Shown: piece after piece, positions 6,689 through 11,989 of the stretch | Position numbering within the stretch: position 1 is the stretch's first letter | Layout of the letters: every line of letters begins with the position of its first letter | Source of the DNA: Candidatus Limnocylindrales bacterium | GTDB lineage: Bacteria > Chloroflexota > Limnocylindria > Limnocylindrales > CSP1-4 | Direction: 5' to 3' | Assembly (NCBI GenBank): GCA_030647575.1 | Contig: JAUSJS010000226.1 | Coordinates: forward strand, 1-11,989 | DNA: 11,989 nucleotides | Made by a program: the position numbers and the translations under genes | Notes under the pieces: generated by a model | Told to the model about the DNA's origin: nothing | Databases searched by the model: none | The model's input: only the letters and a program-made list of their open reading frames with translations

Positions 6689-7405
6689 TCAGGCCCGCTG
6701 TTGGGGCCACGACCCGACCGTGTCGAGGTAGCGGATCGCCTCGTCGAGCGAGACGACGTCGGCATACTTCTGATCCATGTCGAAGAGGTTGATCGCGTGG
6801 GTCGCTTCGTGCCGGTCGAAGACGCACTCCTCCGCAATGAGAACCCGGTAGCGGAAGCTCTTGCCGTCGACCACGGTGGCCCTGACGCATCCGCTGGTGG
6901 ACTCACCGGCCACGACGATCGTGTCGACCCCGAGCCCGGTCAGAAGGCCGGCGAGGGGCGTCCCCCAGAACGCGCTGGGGGCGATCTTGTGGATGACCGG
7001 TTCGCCGTCGATCGGCGCCAGCTCGTCGACGATCTCGTAGCGCCGGCGCCGACGATTCGCCGCGGCCTCGCCTTCGGCAGGCTGGCCACCGCGCGGCGAC
7101 GGGTCTCGCCAACCGGGCAGGCTGTCGTTGCCGGTGATGTGGAGGACCGGGATGCCCAGCCGCCGAGCTTCGGCCAGGAGCCTCTGGATGTGCGGGAGCG
7201 CCTGCCAGCCGGCGAGGCCGCAGCTGCCCGGCCACGTCCGGCTCGCCTCGAGGAGCGGTTCCGGCTCGTCCCCAAAGACCCCACGATAGATGTCGACGAG
7301 GAGCACGGCCGGCCGGCTTCCCGTGCCCTTCCTGGCGGCGGGCGCCATCGCCACGTGCGCGCGGTCCTGCTCGGTCAGGAATCGATCCCAGATACGTTCG
7401 TCCAT
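6689..7405 (-). CDS. Isochorismatase-family amidohydrolase, N-carbamoylsarcosine-amidase-like
   Basis: This 238-residue cysteine hydrolase of the isochorismatase-like fold starts at ATG 7405 with GAGG five bases upstream. The catalytic triad is visible: D38 in L-L-V-D-I-Y-R-G, K140 in I-H-K-I-A-P-S-A-F-W-G-T, and the nucleophile C173 in E-S-T-S-G-C-V-R-A-T-V-V-D-G. The S-G-C-V-R-A-T-V form and the A-F-W/F-G-T after the lysine resemble N-carbamoylsarcosine amidohydrolase. The same fold contains maleamate amidase (NicF), ureidoacrylate hydrolase (RutB) and nicotinamidase. A long polar insert (about 92-122, including a run of six arginines) sits between the Asp and Lys. These enzymes release ammonia, often with CO2, from carbamoyl or amide substrates. 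This fits downstream of the cyclic amidohydrolase, which would produce an N-carbamoyl or open amide product. The link is inference. It is divergent from the lyase-isomerase operon. Confidence 0.87.
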   Translation of the reverse strand: MDERIWDRFLTEQDRAHVAMAPAARKGTGSRPAVLLVDIYRGVFGDEPEPLLEASRTWPGSCGLAGWQALPHIQRLLAEARRLGIPVLHITGNDSLPGWRDPSPRGGQPAEGEAAANRRRRRYEIVDELAPIDGEPVIHKIAPSAFWGTPLAGLLTGLGVDTIVVAGESTSGCVRATVVDGKSFRYRVLIAEECVFDRHEATHAINLFDMDQKYADVVSLDEAIRYLDTVGSWPQQRA

Positions 7406-7468
7406 CTGAACCTCGTGCGATCATGGCGCGCCTCCAGCGCCGCCGTGCGAGCCATTCCGTAATGCAAA

Positions 7469-7480
7469 AGTATACTGTGG
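7469..7480. promoter_or_regulatory. AGTATACT palindrome in divergent spacer
   Basis: AGTATACT (7469-7476) is a perfect 8-bp palindrome. It lies 64 bases before the isochorismatase-type gene and 200 bases before the lyase, in the spacer that must hold both promoters. TATACT could also serve as a -10 on either strand, although no good -35 was found. Extended to 7480 it matches the element at 5718-5728 in 10 of 11 bases. It is a candidate GntR-type operator. Confidence 0.35.
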
Positions 7481-7533
7481 AAAGCAGCCGCTTCTGCCAC
7501 GACTCGAGCGATCAAGAGGCAACGACGATCGAA

Positions 7534-7680
7534 ATGTGGGTCGATCCGGAGAACAACCGCCCCGAGGCCGGGGGCTCCGCGCCCATGCCGCCGCCTCCCG
7601 CCCGGGAGCCCGGCCTCCGCCGGAGCGCGAGACATCGTCGGTCGAACCGCCCGGTCACTGTCGGCGTGGTCGCCGAATGA
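7534..7680 (+). CDS. Possible short ORF overlapping the lyase start
   Basis: An ATG at 7534 opens a 48-residue frame (M-W-V-D-P-E-N-N, then a Pro-rich stretch and an Arg-rich tail, ending V-G-V-V-A-E). Its TGA overlaps the lyase ATG by four bases (ATGA at 7677). The same frame is open back to 7423. It has no convincing Shine-Dalgarno (AAGAGG lies about 15 bases away), it covers a strong hairpin, and its composition is low-complexity. The only point in favour is the exact start-stop overlap with the next gene. I recognise no family. Confidence 0.22.
   Translation: MWVDPENNRPEAGGSAPMPPPPAREPGLRRSARHRRSNRPVTVGVVAE
7564..7617 (+). promoter_or_regulatory. Strong GC-rich stem-loop in lyase-operon leader
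   Basis: GAGGCCGGGGGCTCC (7564-7578) pairs with GGAGCCCGGCCTC (7605-7617). All 13 bases of the right arm pair, with a 2-base G bulge on the left and a 26-base loop. It lies 60 bases before the lyase ATG. No T-run follows, so it is not a classical terminator. It could be an attenuator, an RNA stability element or a protein-binding structure. Confidence 0.4.
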
Positions 7681-8564
7681 GCGAGCGGACGGACAGGCCC
7701 AGCCCTGGGTCGGCGCTGCGTGCCCTTCTCGCTCGGCCGGAGCCGCTCGTCCTGCCGGGCTGCAGCGACGCCCTGACCGCGCGACTCGCCGAGCGGGCCG
7801 GCTTCGGGGCCGTCTACGCGACCGGCGCTGGAATCGCCAACACGATGCTCGGCGTGCCCGACGTCGGCCTGACGACGATGACCGAGATGGCCGACCAGGT
7901 CGCCCGGATCGTCTCGGCGGTCGGGGTGCCGGTCGTCGCCGACATCGACACCGGCTTCGGCAACGCCATCAATGCCCGCCGCGCGGTCGCCGAGTTCGAG
8001 CGGGCCGGGGTCGCGGCGATCCAGATCGAGGACCAGGTCTTCCCGAAGCGCTGCGGCCACCTCAGCGGCAAGGAGATCGTGTCCCTGCCGGAGATTCTGG
8101 CCAAGCTTTGCGCGGTGCTGGACGCCCGGCGCGACCCGGCCCTCGTCGTGATCGCCCGGACGGATGCCCTCGCCGTCGACGGCTACGAGGCGGCGATCGA
8201 GCGCGGTTGCGCCTTCGCGGAGGCCGGGGCGGATGTCGTCTTCGTCGAGGCACCGACGGACCTCGACCAGCTGGCCGCGACGCCGAGCCGAATTGCGGCT
8301 CCGTTGCTGATCAACATGGTCGAAGGCGGACGCACGCCGCTGCTCGGCGCGACCGAGCTCGGGGCCATGGGCTACCGGATCATCCTGTTCGCCAACACCG
8401 CCATCCGGATCGGCGCCCGCGCCGTCCGGGACGCCTTCACGGAGTTGCGGGCGACCGGTGACAGCCGGGGGCTGCAGGGACGGATGCTCAGCTGGGAGGA
8501 CCGCCAGGCCCTCGTCGGCTTGCCGGAGATCGAGGCGCTCGAAGCGCGCTATCGAAACGAATGA
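7677..8564 (+). CDS. PEP mutase/isocitrate lyase superfamily C-C lyase (PrpB/dimethylmalate-lyase-like)
   Basis: From ATG 7677 this encodes 295 residues, the usual size of 2-methylisocitrate lyase (PrpB) and 2,3-dimethylmalate lyase. Visible motifs are L-P-G-C-S-D-A-L near the start (26-33), the metal site D-I-D-T-G-F-G-N (89-96), and Q-I-E-D-Q (116-120). The catalytic loop K-R-C-G-H (124-128) has C126 as the general acid/base. I-A-R-T-D-A-L-A-V-D-G (159-169) and F-V-E-A-P-T-D (189-195) follow. The Cys in K-R-C-G-H marks it as a lyase rather than a PEP mutase or phosphonatase. The reaction is retro-aldol cleavage of a 2-hydroxy di- or tricarboxylate into a 2-oxo acid plus another carboxylate. 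No prpC or prpD lies nearby, so the methylcitrate cycle is not supported. The ATG overlaps the stop of a short ORF and has a poor Shine-Dalgarno. The longer frame to 7536 is Arg/Pro-rich and disfavoured. It forms an operon with the PrpF-like gene, 46 bases apart. Confidence 0.88.
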   Translation: MSERTDRPSPGSALRALLARPEPLVLPGCSDALTARLAERAGFGAVYATGAGIANTMLGVPDVGLTTMTEMADQVARIVSAVGVPVVADIDTGFGNAINARRAVAEFERAGVAAIQIEDQVFPKRCGHLSGKEIVSLPEILAKLCAVLDARRDPALVVIARTDALAVDGYEAAIERGCAFAEAGADVVFVEAPTDLDQLAATPSRIAAPLLINMVEGGRTPLLGATELGAMGYRIILFANTAIRIGARAVRDAFTELRATGDSRGLQGRMLSWEDRQALVGLPEIEALEARYRNE

Positions 8565-8597
8565 GCCGGCGTGGCGCGCGAGGCGCGACCTGGCGGC

Positions 8598-8603
8598 AGG
8601 AGG
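8598..8603 (+). promoter_or_regulatory. Shine-Dalgarno AGGAGG of PrpF-like gene
   Basis: A perfect AGGAGG lies 7 bases before the GTG at 8611. It sets that start over longer in-frame extensions that run back into the lyase gene. Confidence 0.8.
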
Positions 8604-8610
8604 ACGAAAC

Positions 8611-9780
8611 GTGGTGACAGACGCTGTGCCGGTGCGTTGCTCGATCCTGCGCGGCGGGACGAGCAGGGCCGTCTTTTTCCTCGCCAACGACCTGCCGGCG
8701 GGGCGTCCGGCCATCGAGCCCCTCCTGCTGAACATCTTCGGCAGTCCGGACATCCGCCAGATCGACGGTCTGGGTGGAGCGACCTCGCAGACCAGCAAGG
8801 CCGCGATCATCGGGCCGCCGACCCGCCCGGACGCCGATGTCGATTACACGTTCGCCCAGGTCACCGTCGGCCAGCAGCTCGTGGACTGGGGCGGCAATTG
8901 CGGCAACATCTCGGCGGCGGTCGGGCCGTTCGCCATCAACCAGGGCTTCGTCCGCGCCTGCGAGCCGATCACGACGGTCCGCGTCCACAACACGAACACC
9001 GGCAAGATCATCCTCGCGCACGTTCCGGTCCGCGGCGGCCGAGCCGCCGAAGAAGGCGACTACGCCGTCCCTGGGGTGCCCGGAACGAGCTGCCGGATCC
9101 TGCTCGAGTTCAGCGACCCCGCCGGCTCCCTGACCGGACGGCTTCTCCCTACCGGCAATCCGCGCGACCGGCTCGAACTGGACGACGGCCGCTCGTACGA
9201 GGTCTCGATCATCGACGCGGCGAATCCCGTCGTCTTCGTCGCGGCCGGGTCGCTCGGCCTCACCGGCACCGAGCTGCCGCTCGAGATCGAGGCCGCGACG
9301 GCCGCCACCGACGTGCTCGAGGCACTCCGGAGCGTGGTCGCGGAGATGCTCGGGCTGGTCCCCGACCGGCGCAACGCGACGCAGGTCACGCCGGGGTTGC
9401 CGAAGGTCGGGTTCGTGGCGCGGCCGATGGCCTACACGACGACGGCCGGCGTCGAGGTCCCGGAGAGCGCCGTCGACCTGACCGGCCGGCTGATGTCGAT
9501 GCAGACCGCCCATCGCTCGTACATGGCCACCGGGGCGATCGCCACGGCGGCGGCGGCCTTCGTCGACGGCTCGATCGTCCATGAGCTGGTTCGGCCGATC
9601 GACGGGCGGCCGATCGCGGAGAGCATCCGGATCGGCCATCCCTACGGCGTGATGGAGGCGGTCGTCAATGGCGACGGTCCGGCGGCCGTACCGGCGATCC
9701 GGGGCGTCGCCCTCGGGCGGACCGCGCGGCACATCCTCGACGGTCAGGTCTGGGTGCCGCGCAGGCTCGTCGCTGGTTGA
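8611..9780 (+). CDS. PrpF-family isomerase (methylaconitate/methylitaconate/oxalomesaconate type)
   Basis: From GTG 8611 this encodes 389 residues, matching PrpF proteins (about 390). These have two pseudo-symmetric diaminopimelate-epimerase-like domains and shift a double bond in unsaturated di- or tricarboxylates by proton transfer without a cofactor. Family motifs are all present: R-G-G-T-S-R-A-V-F-F (14-23), I-D-G-L-G-G-A-T-S-Q-T-S-K (51-63), D-W-G-G-N-C-G-N-I-S-A-A-V-G-P-F (92-107), H-N-T-N-T-G-K and P-K-V-G-F-V-A. K63 and C97 are 34 apart, the same spacing as the catalytic K73 and C107 of Shewanella PrpF. Characterised relatives are PrpF (2-methylaconitate), Mii (3-methylitaconate delta-isomerase in nicotinate fermentation) and GalD/LigU (4-oxalomesaconate tautomerase). 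Specificity cannot be assigned from motifs. It is co-transcribed with the lyase and ends 33 bases from the convergent asparaginase-type gene. Confidence 0.9.
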   Translation: MVTDAVPVRCSILRGGTSRAVFFLANDLPAGRPAIEPLLLNIFGSPDIRQIDGLGGATSQTSKAAIIGPPTRPDADVDYTFAQVTVGQQLVDWGGNCGNISAAVGPFAINQGFVRACEPITTVRVHNTNTGKIILAHVPVRGGRAAEEGDYAVPGVPGTSCRILLEFSDPAGSLTGRLLPTGNPRDRLELDDGRSYEVSIIDAANPVVFVAAGSLGLTGTELPLEIEAATAATDVLEALRSVVAEMLGLVPDRRNATQVTPGLPKVGFVARPMAYTTTAGVEVPESAVDLTGRLMSMQTAHRSYMATGAIATAAAAFVDGSIVHELVRPIDGRPIAESIRIGHPYGVMEAVVNGDGPAAVPAIRGVALGRTARHILDGQVWVPRRLVAG

Positions 9781-9813
9781 GCCGGGCGGTCGCCGGCGTC
9801 GCGGTCGGCTGGC

Positions 9814-10815
9814 TCAGTAGGTGTCGAACATCCGCTGAATCTCGTCGACGTCGCTGGTCCGGGTCAGGCCCAGCGCGAGCAGGATGCGGGCCTTCCACGG
9901 CTGGAGGTTGTCGGCGGCCGACCAGCCCTTGCGCTTGAGTCCGGGGCTGGTGACGGTCCGTCCGGACCCGACCCGGGTCCCCTGGACGACAACGGTCCCG
10001 GCGGCCTTCGCTCGGTCGAGCGCCGCGTCCTCCGCGGGCGTCGGGCGACCGGCGCCGGTCCCGGCACTGACGATCCCGCGCGCCCCCGCGGCGACGGCGG
10101 CATCGATCATGACGCCATCCGCCCCGAGGTAGGAGACGACGATGTCCACCCGGGGCAGGCCGTCGACCCCGGCCAGATCGAACTCGGTCTCGGTCGTGTG
10201 CGGCCGCAGCGGCCGGTGATAGAAGAGGACCCTGCCGTCGTTGTCGGCGTAGCCGAGCGGCCCGAGGTCGCGGCCCTGGAACGTCTCGACCCGGTAGGTT
10301 GCCGTCTTGGTCACGTCGCGGGCGGAGTGGATCGTGTCGTTCAGCACGACGAGGACACCCATGCCGCGCGATTGGGGCGCGCCTGCCACCCGGACACCGC
10401 TGAGGAGATTGAGGTAGCCGTCGGCCGAGATAGCCGATGACGGCCGCATCGCCCCGACGATGACGACGGGTCGATCACGCTTGACCGTCAGGTGGAGGAA
10501 GTAGGCAGTCTCCTCGAGGGTGTTCGTCCCGTGCGTGATGACGACGCCGTCGGCGCGATCCTCATCGAAGATCTGGTGGATGAGCGCGACCAGGTCGAAC
10601 AGGTCCTGATCCTTGATCGACTGGCTCGGGAGGCGCCGGAACGGGATCTCCTCCACGTCCGCGATGGACGCCAGCTCCGGGACCCTGGCAACAAGCTCGC
10701 CGTCCTCGAGGCGCTTGCCGGCCTCGATGTAGAACGCGAGGTCGAGCCGGTCGACCCCGACCGAATCGATCGTTCCGCCGGTGAAGATCAGGGCCACCCG
10801 CGGCCGACGCTCCAT
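9814..10815 (-). CDS. L-asparaginase-fold amidohydrolase with Asp-to-Asn change
   Basis: ATG 10815 gives 333 residues; a GTG seven codons upstream (10836, 340 residues) is the alternative and has a similarly poor Shine-Dalgarno. Numbered from that GTG, it has both asparaginase signatures: F-T-G-G-T-I (18-23) with nucleophile T19, and I-T-H-G-T-N-T-L-E-E-T-A-Y (100-112). V-G-A-M-R-P-S (127-133) and D-V-T-K (174-177, with the catalytic K177) follow, and the C-terminus N-L-Q-P-W-K-A-R matches type II enzymes. T104 is kept, but the next residue, Asp90 in E. coli AnsB, which holds the substrate's alpha-amino group, is N105. No signal peptide is seen, so it is probably cytoplasmic, unlike E. coli AnsB. 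It should hydrolyse a small amide to acid plus ammonia, possibly one lacking the amino group. It lies 60 bases downstream of the GntR gene on the same strand, probably in one operon. Confidence 0.88.
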   Translation of the reverse strand: MERRPRVALIFTGGTIDSVGVDRLDLAFYIEAGKRLEDGELVARVPELASIADVEEIPFRRLPSQSIKDQDLFDLVALIHQIFDEDRADGVVITHGTNTLEETAYFLHLTVKRDRPVVIVGAMRPSSAISADGYLNLLSGVRVAGAPQSRGMGVLVVLNDTIHSARDVTKTATYRVETFQGRDLGPLGYADNDGRVLFYHRPLRPHTTETEFDLAGVDGLPRVDIVVSYLGADGVMIDAAVAAGARGIVSAGTGAGRPTPAEDAALDRAKAAGTVVVQGTRVGSGRTVTSPGLKRKGWSAADNLQPWKARILLALGLTRTSDVDEIQRMFDTY

Positions 10816-10875
10816 GTCGCTCACTCTGGAATGCACCTCATCCCGACGACGTCTGGGGGCCGATTGCGAGGAGCC

Positions 10876-11562
10876 TCAGGCGAGGGCCTTCTCGAACTCC
10901 TGGAGCTGCATCCGGACGACGTACTCGCGAGCCGCGGCAAGGTGCGCCCGCGCCGCGGCCTCGGCGACCTCGGGATCGTGGTTCTCGAGGGCCGTGACGA
11001 TGTCGCGGTGCTCGTTCAGGACATGGTCCACTCGTTCCGAGCTCGCAAACGGCAGGGTCGTGAAGCGGCGAACGAAGTCGCGGAGATCCCGTCCCAGGCG
11101 CTCCAGCATCTCGTTGCCGGCCGCGGCATAGATGACGTCGTGGAAGTGCGTGTTCGCGACCACGACCTGTTCGCGTCGGCCATCGGAGATGGCCTGCTCC
11201 ATCGCGTCGACTACGACTCGCAGGCGGGCGAGCTCCGACGGTGTGATCCGGTGCGCCGCGAGCCGTGCGGCGAGCCCATCGAGCGCCTCGCGGACGATGA
11301 AGACATCCTCGATCTCACGGGCGTCGGGGGCATGGACGACCATGCCGCGCGCCGGGTCGGCCAGGACGAGGTTCTCGACAGCGAGCCGCTTGAGCGCCTC
11401 GCGGACGGGCGTTCGGCTGACTCCGAACTCAGCCGCGATCGCCAGCTCGATCAGCCGCATGTCCGGCGCCAGGGCCCCGGAGATGATCTGCTCCTTCAGC
11501 GAGCGGTAGACGAACTCGCTGCTCTGGAGCCCATCCTTGCGTGTGACATGAGATGTGCGCAT
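10876..11562 (-). CDS. GntR-family (FCD/FadR subfamily) transcriptional regulator
   Basis: From ATG 11562 (AGGCGGG just upstream) this encodes 228 residues, the normal FCD-type length. The frame extends to a TTG at 11640, but the added 26 residues are not family-like. The N-terminal winged helix covers about 15-80, with recognition helix F-G-V-S-R-T-P-V-R-E-A-L-K-R-L (46-60) as in most GntR proteins, followed by a wing with R-G-M-V-V (72-76). The all-helical FCD domain (about 86-225) has histidines H141, H185 and H207 where FCD proteins bind a metal that helps hold a carboxylate effector. Such regulators usually repress catabolic genes and are released by a pathway acid. It is divergent from the lipoprotein gene and upstream of the asparaginase-type gene, so it probably controls both and, by the shared motif, perhaps the whole island. 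Autoregulation is likely but not shown. Confidence 0.92.
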   Translation of the reverse strand: MRTSHVTRKDGLQSSEFVYRSLKEQIISGALAPDMRLIELAIAAEFGVSRTPVREALKRLAVENLVLADPARGMVVHAPDAREIEDVFIVREALDGLAARLAAHRITPSELARLRVVVDAMEQAISDGRREQVVVANTHFHDVIYAAAGNEMLERLGRDLRDFVRRFTTLPFASSERVDHVLNEHRDIVTALENHDPEVAEAAARAHLAAAREYVVRMQLQEFEKALA

Positions 11563-11674
11563 TGCCCGCCTATCGATTCTGAGATTGTTGCGGCTCGGCA
11601 TATCGCCGCATGCAACCTTCCGCAGGCGAGTATATGTCAATCAGCGGCCCCCGGAATGGTCGTCCACTTTCGCT

Positions 11675-11703
11675 TTGCACTTCCGACATACGCGGTCTAG
11701 AAT
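11675..11703 (+). promoter_or_regulatory. sigma70-like promoter for the lipoprotein gene
   Basis: TTGCAC (11675-11680), a 17-base spacer and TAGAAT (11698-11703) form the best sigma70-type promoter in the window. The predicted start is near 11710, leaving a leader of about 97 bases before the ATG at 11807. Confidence 0.6.
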
Positions 11704-11718
11704 GCCGCGGCATACCGT
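11687..11718. promoter_or_regulatory. Paired CATAC elements at the gntR/lipoprotein promoter
   Basis: CATAC occurs at 11687-11691, inside the promoter spacer, and again within GGCATACCGT (11709-11718) at the predicted transcription start, 24 bases apart. The second is a 10-base exact match to 1267-1276. This placement would let a bound regulator block the promoter. Binding by the adjacent GntR protein is inference. A further GTATATG lies at 11630-11636, nearer to gntR. Confidence 0.35.
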
Positions 11719-11806
11719 CGTGCATCTGCATTGCGGATGGGGCCTGCCGGCGCTGCGCGAGGAGGGAACGCGCATTCGCGGCAGCAGGTAGCTGGGAGTC
11801 GAGCAC

Positions 11807-11989
11807 ATGCGACGACAATCGGTCAAGCGGACGTTGGCTCTGGTCCTCGGCGGGGCATTCCTCGTCGGGGCATGTACGAGCGGCGGTGCGACCACCGCGC
11901 CATCCACGGCGCCCAGCGCCGCGCCATCGAGCGCGGCCTCGACGGAGCCCAGCGTGGCGCCGACCGAGCTCCCGGGCACCAAGACCTTC
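11807..11989 (+). CDS. Lipoprotein, probable transporter solute-binding protein (cut by window edge)
   Basis: ATG 11807 follows GGGAG with an 8-base spacer. The 61 visible codons begin with a basic head (M-R-R-Q-S-V-K-R), a hydrophobic stretch and a lipobox L-V-G-A-C, with the Cys at residue 24 to be lipidated. A 30-residue linker rich in Ala, Pro, Ser and Thr comes next, ending P-G-T-K-T-F. That is the usual front end of a solute-binding lipoprotein of an ABC transporter in GC-rich Gram-positive-like or Chloroflexota genomes. The mature domain lies outside the window, so the family is not seen. Its place next to a GntR regulator of a catabolic island supports substrate uptake as its job, by inference. 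Confidence 0.75.
   Translation, partial: MRRQSVKRTLALVLGGAFLVGACTSGGATTAPSTAPSAAPSSAASTEPSVAPTELPGTKTF

Noticed and set aside
7512..9732. Minus-strand ORFs of 432 and 414 codons opposite the lyase and PrpF-like genes
   Set aside because: They are Arg/Asp/Gly-rich shadow frames without domain motifs. The opposite strand has complete, motif-bearing enzymes with good ribosome-binding sites.
7677..9780. Assignment as prpB-prpF of the 2-methylcitrate cycle
   Set aside because: No methylcitrate synthase or dehydratase (prpC, prpD or acnD) is in the window, and the neighbours are amide- and ring-catabolic, so I give only family-level calls.
9778..9816. TGAGCC...GGCTCA inverted repeat between the convergent PrpF-like and asparaginase genes as a terminator
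   Set aside because: Only 6 bp with a 27-base loop and no T-run; too weak to call.
10492..11700. A 402-codon plus-strand ORF across the asparaginase and GntR genes
   Set aside because: It is antisense to two clear genes and crosses their boundary; its composition is that of a shadow frame.
1..11989. tRNA, rRNA, CRISPR, insertion sequence, att site or replication origin
   Set aside because: I saw no tandem spaced repeats, transposase motifs, tRNA-like cloverleaf or rRNA signatures on either strand by eye.

Overview
The window is a GC-rich (roughly two-thirds G+C), densely packed bacterial segment with ten confidently supported protein genes and no tRNA, rRNA, CRISPR array or recognisable insertion sequence. 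Two ends are cut by the window: an MFS transporter on the left and the start of a lipoprotein on the right. High GC, large open frames on both strands, GTG/TTG starts and an Ala/Pro/Ser/Thr-rich linker after the lipoprotein cysteine would fit a GC-rich soil or freshwater lineage such as Chloroflexota (Limnocylindria-like) or Actinobacteria. This placement is an inference from style only.

Layout: (i) 1-1231 (-) MFS transporter, divergent from 1321-1773 (+) CoxG/SRPBCC-type protein. (ii) A minus-strand block read from right to left: RraA-like aldolase-fold protein (5667-4990), UbiD-family prenylated-FMN decarboxylase (4866-3298, with its own sigma70-like promoter) and an allantoinase/dihydropyrimidinase-type cyclic amidohydrolase (3188-1821). 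(iii) A TauE/SafE membrane transporter (5850-6614, +), divergent from the RraA-like gene. (iv) An isochorismatase/N-carbamoylsarcosine-amidase-type hydrolase (7405-6689, -), divergent from a two-gene plus-strand operon: a PrpB/dimethylmalate-lyase-type C-C lyase (7677-8564) and a PrpF/methylitaconate-isomerase-type isomerase (8611-9780). (v) An L-asparaginase-fold amidohydrolase (10815-9814, -) preceded by a GntR/FCD regulator (11562-10876, -). (vi) A divergent lipoprotein, probably a transporter solute-binding protein (11807 onward, +), behind a good sigma70 promoter.

Taken together this looks like an uncharacterised catabolic island. It holds three different C-N hydrolases (cyclic amide opening, N-carbamoyl/amide hydrolysis, amide hydrolysis), a UbiD decarboxylase suited to (hetero)aromatic or unsaturated acids, an RraA-like possible aldolase, and an isomerase plus lyase pair for branched unsaturated C5-C7 di- or tricarboxylates. 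Uptake and export proteins and one FCD-type GntR regulator go with them. The nearest described logic is nicotinate fermentation (enamidase, methylitaconate isomerase, dimethylmalate lyase), or the PrpF-family plus RraA-family pair of gallate/protocatechuate meta-cleavage. Neither pathway is complete here, so the substrate is unknown.

A short GTATGC/GTATAC element recurs in five of the spaces between divergent or adjacent genes (near 1268-1290, 4865-4875, 5718-5728, 7469-7480 and 11687-11718) and is a candidate operator for the GntR protein. Two further regulatory curiosities are a strong GC-rich stem-loop in the leader of the lyase-isomerase operon and short ORFs whose stops overlap the starts of the transporter and lyase genes (ATGA overlaps).
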